This document shows positions 62,081 to 64,000 of a stretch of 64,000 nucleotides of DNA, piece by piece. Location of the stretch: contig JAJDXQ010000043.1 in assembly GCA_022823185.1 (NCBI GenBank), forward strand, positions 310,001 to 374,000, read 5' to 3'. Both the position numbers and the translations under genes were made by a program. How positions within the stretch are numbered: position 1 is the first letter of the stretch; each line of letters starts with the position of its first letter. This DNA is from Caldilineaceae bacterium (lineage in GTDB: Bacteria > Chloroflexota > Anaerolineae > Caldilineales > Caldilineaceae). The notes under the pieces are model-generated. The model saw nothing but the letters and a program-made list of their open reading frames with translations. It was not told the origin of the DNA and made no database searches.

Positions 62081-64000
62081 CTATTTCAGGGCCCTGGCAA
62101 GCACCTGGGCCATGTGGAGCGGCGCTTCTTCGGTGAATTGAAGGATCTGTTCGCGGCAGCTGGTCCCGCTGGCAAGGAGCAGCGCGTCGGCGGGCATGTC
62201 GCGCACGGCTGGGAAGAGCCGTTCTTCGCCGATGGCGCGGCTTACCTCGTAGTGATTCGCGGCATAGCCGAAATCGCCGGCCATGCCGCAACAACCGCTG
62301 TCGATCAGCTGAACGGTGTATCCGGCGGCCTGGAGCGCGGCCAGGCTGGCGTCGTTGCCGATCAGCGCTTTCTGGTGACAGTGGCCGTGCAGGTATACGG
62401 TACCCGGCTCGCTGCGCCAGATTGCAGGGAAAGGGGATGGCGGGCCGGTCTCACCGTCATGGGTCCCGTCTTCATTTTCATCCGGCGAGGCTGCCGCGCG
62501 GGCGATAAACTCGTCGAAGGTCAGGGCGTGGTCGGCGAGAACGAGCGCGCTTTCCCGGTCGGTCGCCAGCTCCAGGTATTCGTCTCTGAGGGTGAGGATA
62601 CAGCTGGGCTCCAGGCCGACGATGGGCAGGCCCTGGCGTGCGAAGGGAGCGAGAAGGGCGACGTTGTGATCGACCCAGCCGCGGGCCTTGCCGGCCTGGC
62701 CGCCGGTGATGAGCGGGCGCCCGCAGCAGGCCCTGCCCTGGGCGAGGCGCACCCTGTAACCGGCGGCTTCCAGCACCTGTATGGCGGCCTGCCCGATTTC
62801 CGGATGGTTGTATTCGGCCCAGGTATCGTGGAAGAGAATGACTGTGTTGGCGTTTGTCCCCTTCGGAGCGTGTCCAGCCTGAGCGCTGCTGCGGCGGGCG
62901 AACCAGTCCGACAAGGGCTGGCGGGCGTAGGAGGGCAGGTGGCGGCGGGGATCGACGCCGATGCGGGCGAGGAGGGATTTGACCGGCGCGGCCTTGAGGC
63001 TCCCGTTGACGATAGGGACGAGGGGGCGGCCGAAGCGATAGAGCAGCCGGTTCAGGGTGGGGAGGAGGCCCATGAGTCGGTTGAAGAGGGGAAGACCGTT
63101 GCGGTCGTAGTAGTGGACGAGATATTCAGCCTTGATGCGTGCCATGTCCACGGCGGAGGGGCACTCGCTTTTGCAGGCTTTACAGCCGATGCAGAGGTCC
63201 ATCACGTCGTACATTTCGGGTGTAAAGAGTTCTTCGCGGGGAATGCGGCCGGCCATGGCGTTGCGCAAGGCGTTGGCGCGGCCTCGGGTTGTGTCCTTCT
63301 CGTCTTTGGTTGCGATGTAACTGGGGCACATTGTGCCCACGCCAAGTTTGCGGCAGACGCCGGCGCCGTTGCACATTTCGATTGCGCCGGAATAGCCGAA
63401 ATCGCCGCTCCAGTCGAAGACGGTCTGCAGTTGGATTGTCTCGTAGTCGCGGCCGAAGCGGAGGTTTTCTGAGGAGGGCGGCGCGTCGATGATTTTGCCG
63501 GGATTCATGCGGTTGTCGGGGTCGAAGACGTTCTTGACCTGGCGCATGGCGCCGTAGAGCTCTTCGCCGAAGAGGCGGGGATGGAGGTAGCTGCGGGCGA
63601 GGCCGTCGCCATGTTCGCCGCTCATCGCGCCTCCGAAGCTGACGGCCAGGTCGACGGCGTGTTGGCCGACAGAACGCAGCGTGTCGATGCCGGTCTGGTT
63701 TTTGAGGTTGAGCAGCGGGCGCACGTGCAGGCAGCCGGCGGAGGCATGGGCGTAGACGGCGATGCCGGGCACGTCGTCCTGCTGGCCGCAGAAGTCAAGA
63801 ATCTTCTGCAGGTAGTCTGCCAGCTGTTCTTGCGGCACGGACACGTCCTCGATGCCGGGGACTGGTTTGTAATCACCGCGGCGGCCCATCAGGATGTTGA
63901 GCCCTGCTTTGCGCACGTCCCAGACATCTTTCTGGCGGGCGGGATTCAGCAGTTTGACGACGTTGCTTTGCCAGCCGCGCGATTGCAGGTGGCGCTCAAG
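62081..64000 (-). CDS. FAD-linked oxidase/iron-sulphur fusion (D-lactate/glycolate dehydrogenase type), cut by window edge
   Basis: 640 codons are visible and the frame runs off the right edge, so the FAD-binding N-terminal half is outside. Seen: the FAD-oxidase C-terminal domain with VYAHASAGCLHVRPLLN and FGGAMSGEHGDGLARS, then a ferredoxin-like part with CNGAGVCR, MCPSYIATKDEKDTTRGRAN and CIGCKACKSECPSAVDM, then two CCG domains (CCGRPLITGG, CCGMAGDFGY) with HGHCHQKAL. This is the large DLD2/GlcD-GlcF fusion that passes electrons from D-2-hydroxyacids to the respiratory chain. A GC-rich inverted repeat lies before it (61978-62022) and may end the converging HOT transcript. Confidence 0.9.
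   Translation of the reverse strand, partial: LERHLQSRGWQSNVVKLLNPARQKDVWDVRKAGLNILMGRRGDYKPVPGIEDVSVPQEQLADYLQKILDFCGQQDDVPGIAVYAHASAGCLHVRPLLNLKNQTGIDTLRSVGQHAVDLAVSFGGAMSGEHGDGLARSYLHPRLFGEELYGAMRQVKNVFDPDNRMNPGKIIDAPPSSENLRFGRDYETIQLQTVFDWSGDFGYSGAIEMCNGAGVCRKLGVGTMCPSYIATKDEKDTTRGRANALRNAMAGRIPREELFTPEMYDVMDLCIGCKACKSECPSAVDMARIKAEYLVHYYDRNGLPLFNRLMGLLPTLNRLLYRFGRPLVPIVNGSLKAAPVKSLLARIGVDPRRHLPSYARQPLSDWFARRSSAQAGHAPKGTNANTVILFHDTWAEYNHPEIGQAAIQVLEAAGYRVRLAQGRACCGRPLITGGQAGKARGWVDHNVALLAPFARQGLPIVGLEPSCILTLRDEYLELATDRESALVLADHALTFDEFIARAAASPDENEDGTHDGETGPPSPFPAIWRSEPGTVYLHGHCHQKALIGNDASLAALQAAGYTVQLIDSGCCGMAGDFGYAANHYEVSRAIGEERLFPAVRDMPADALLLASGTSCREQILQFTEEAPLHMAQVLARALK

Noticed and set aside
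62114..63472. Plus-strand open frame of 452 codons
   Set aside because: Antisense to the FAD/Fe-S oxidoreductase, whose cluster motifs are unmistakable.

Overview
The window looks like chromosomal DNA of a GC-rich, heterotrophic member of the Chloroflexota, probably Caldilineae-like or SAR202-like. That placement is an inference from content: many enolase-superfamily dehydratases, D-2-hydroxyacid dehydrogenases, SDRs, a luciferase-like monooxygenase, CUT1-type sugar transporters and lipoproteins with an Ala/Pro/Glu-rich linker after the lipobox cysteine. No rRNA, tRNA, CRISPR array, IS element or phage gene is visible, and both edges cut a gene (glnS at the left, an FAD/Fe-S oxidoreductase at the right).

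Layout. 1-7 kb: the 5' part of glnS, then a uronate/sugar-acid block (SDR-type fructuronate reductase divergent from uxaC; a gluconate/pentonate dehydratase followed by 2,5-dioxovalerate dehydrogenase). 7-13 kb: housekeeping genes (rpsT, an endonuclease III-like gene, alr, a PHP phosphoesterase, aspS), with a strong 6S RNA candidate just downstream of aspS. 13-23 kb: a small beta-propeller, a CUT1 sugar ABC transporter with an unusually enlarged permease, a PIG-L deacetylase, a 7Fe ferredoxin, and a divergent hydroxyacid dehydrogenase/dehydratase pair. 23-35 kb: a plus-strand catabolic region with hydroxyacid dehydrogenase, SDR, E1 alpha, E1 beta and E2, then a second CUT1 transporter, a rhamnonate-dehydratase-like enzyme and a luciferase-like monooxygenase. 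35-50 kb: a Gfo/Idh/MocA oxidoreductase, a small membrane protein, and a minus-strand tandem array of four GT-C/ArnT-like membrane glycosyltransferase paralogues with one different GT-C-like protein and a gene fragment among them. 50-60 kb: a ten-gene minus-strand operon that repeats the order hydroxyacid dehydrogenase, SDR, E1 alpha, E1 beta, E2 and adds an HpcH-type aldolase, an isomerase/epimerase, a propeller, an Ldh2 dehydrogenase and an M24 peptidase. 60-64 kb: hydroxyacid-oxoacid transhydrogenase and the FAD/Fe-S oxidoreductase.

How it fits together (inference): sugars or sugar acids enter by the two ABC systems, are oxidised and dehydrated to 2-keto-3-deoxy acids by the enolase-superfamily enzymes, and are cleaved by the aldolase or oxidised to 2-oxoglutarate. 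The resulting 2-oxoacids go to acyl-CoA through two separate E1/E2 complexes, while 2-hydroxyacids are handled by the Ldh2, transhydrogenase and FAD-linked enzymes. No E3, no ABC ATPase and no transcription factor is encoded here, so those must come from elsewhere.

The signals most worth following are the repeated five-gene module (with a SDR lacking its catalytic lysine in one copy), the 6S RNA candidate, the sugar permease with about 240 inserted residues, and the GT-C array with a shared C-terminal domain and one paralogue that lost its catalytic-type Asp.
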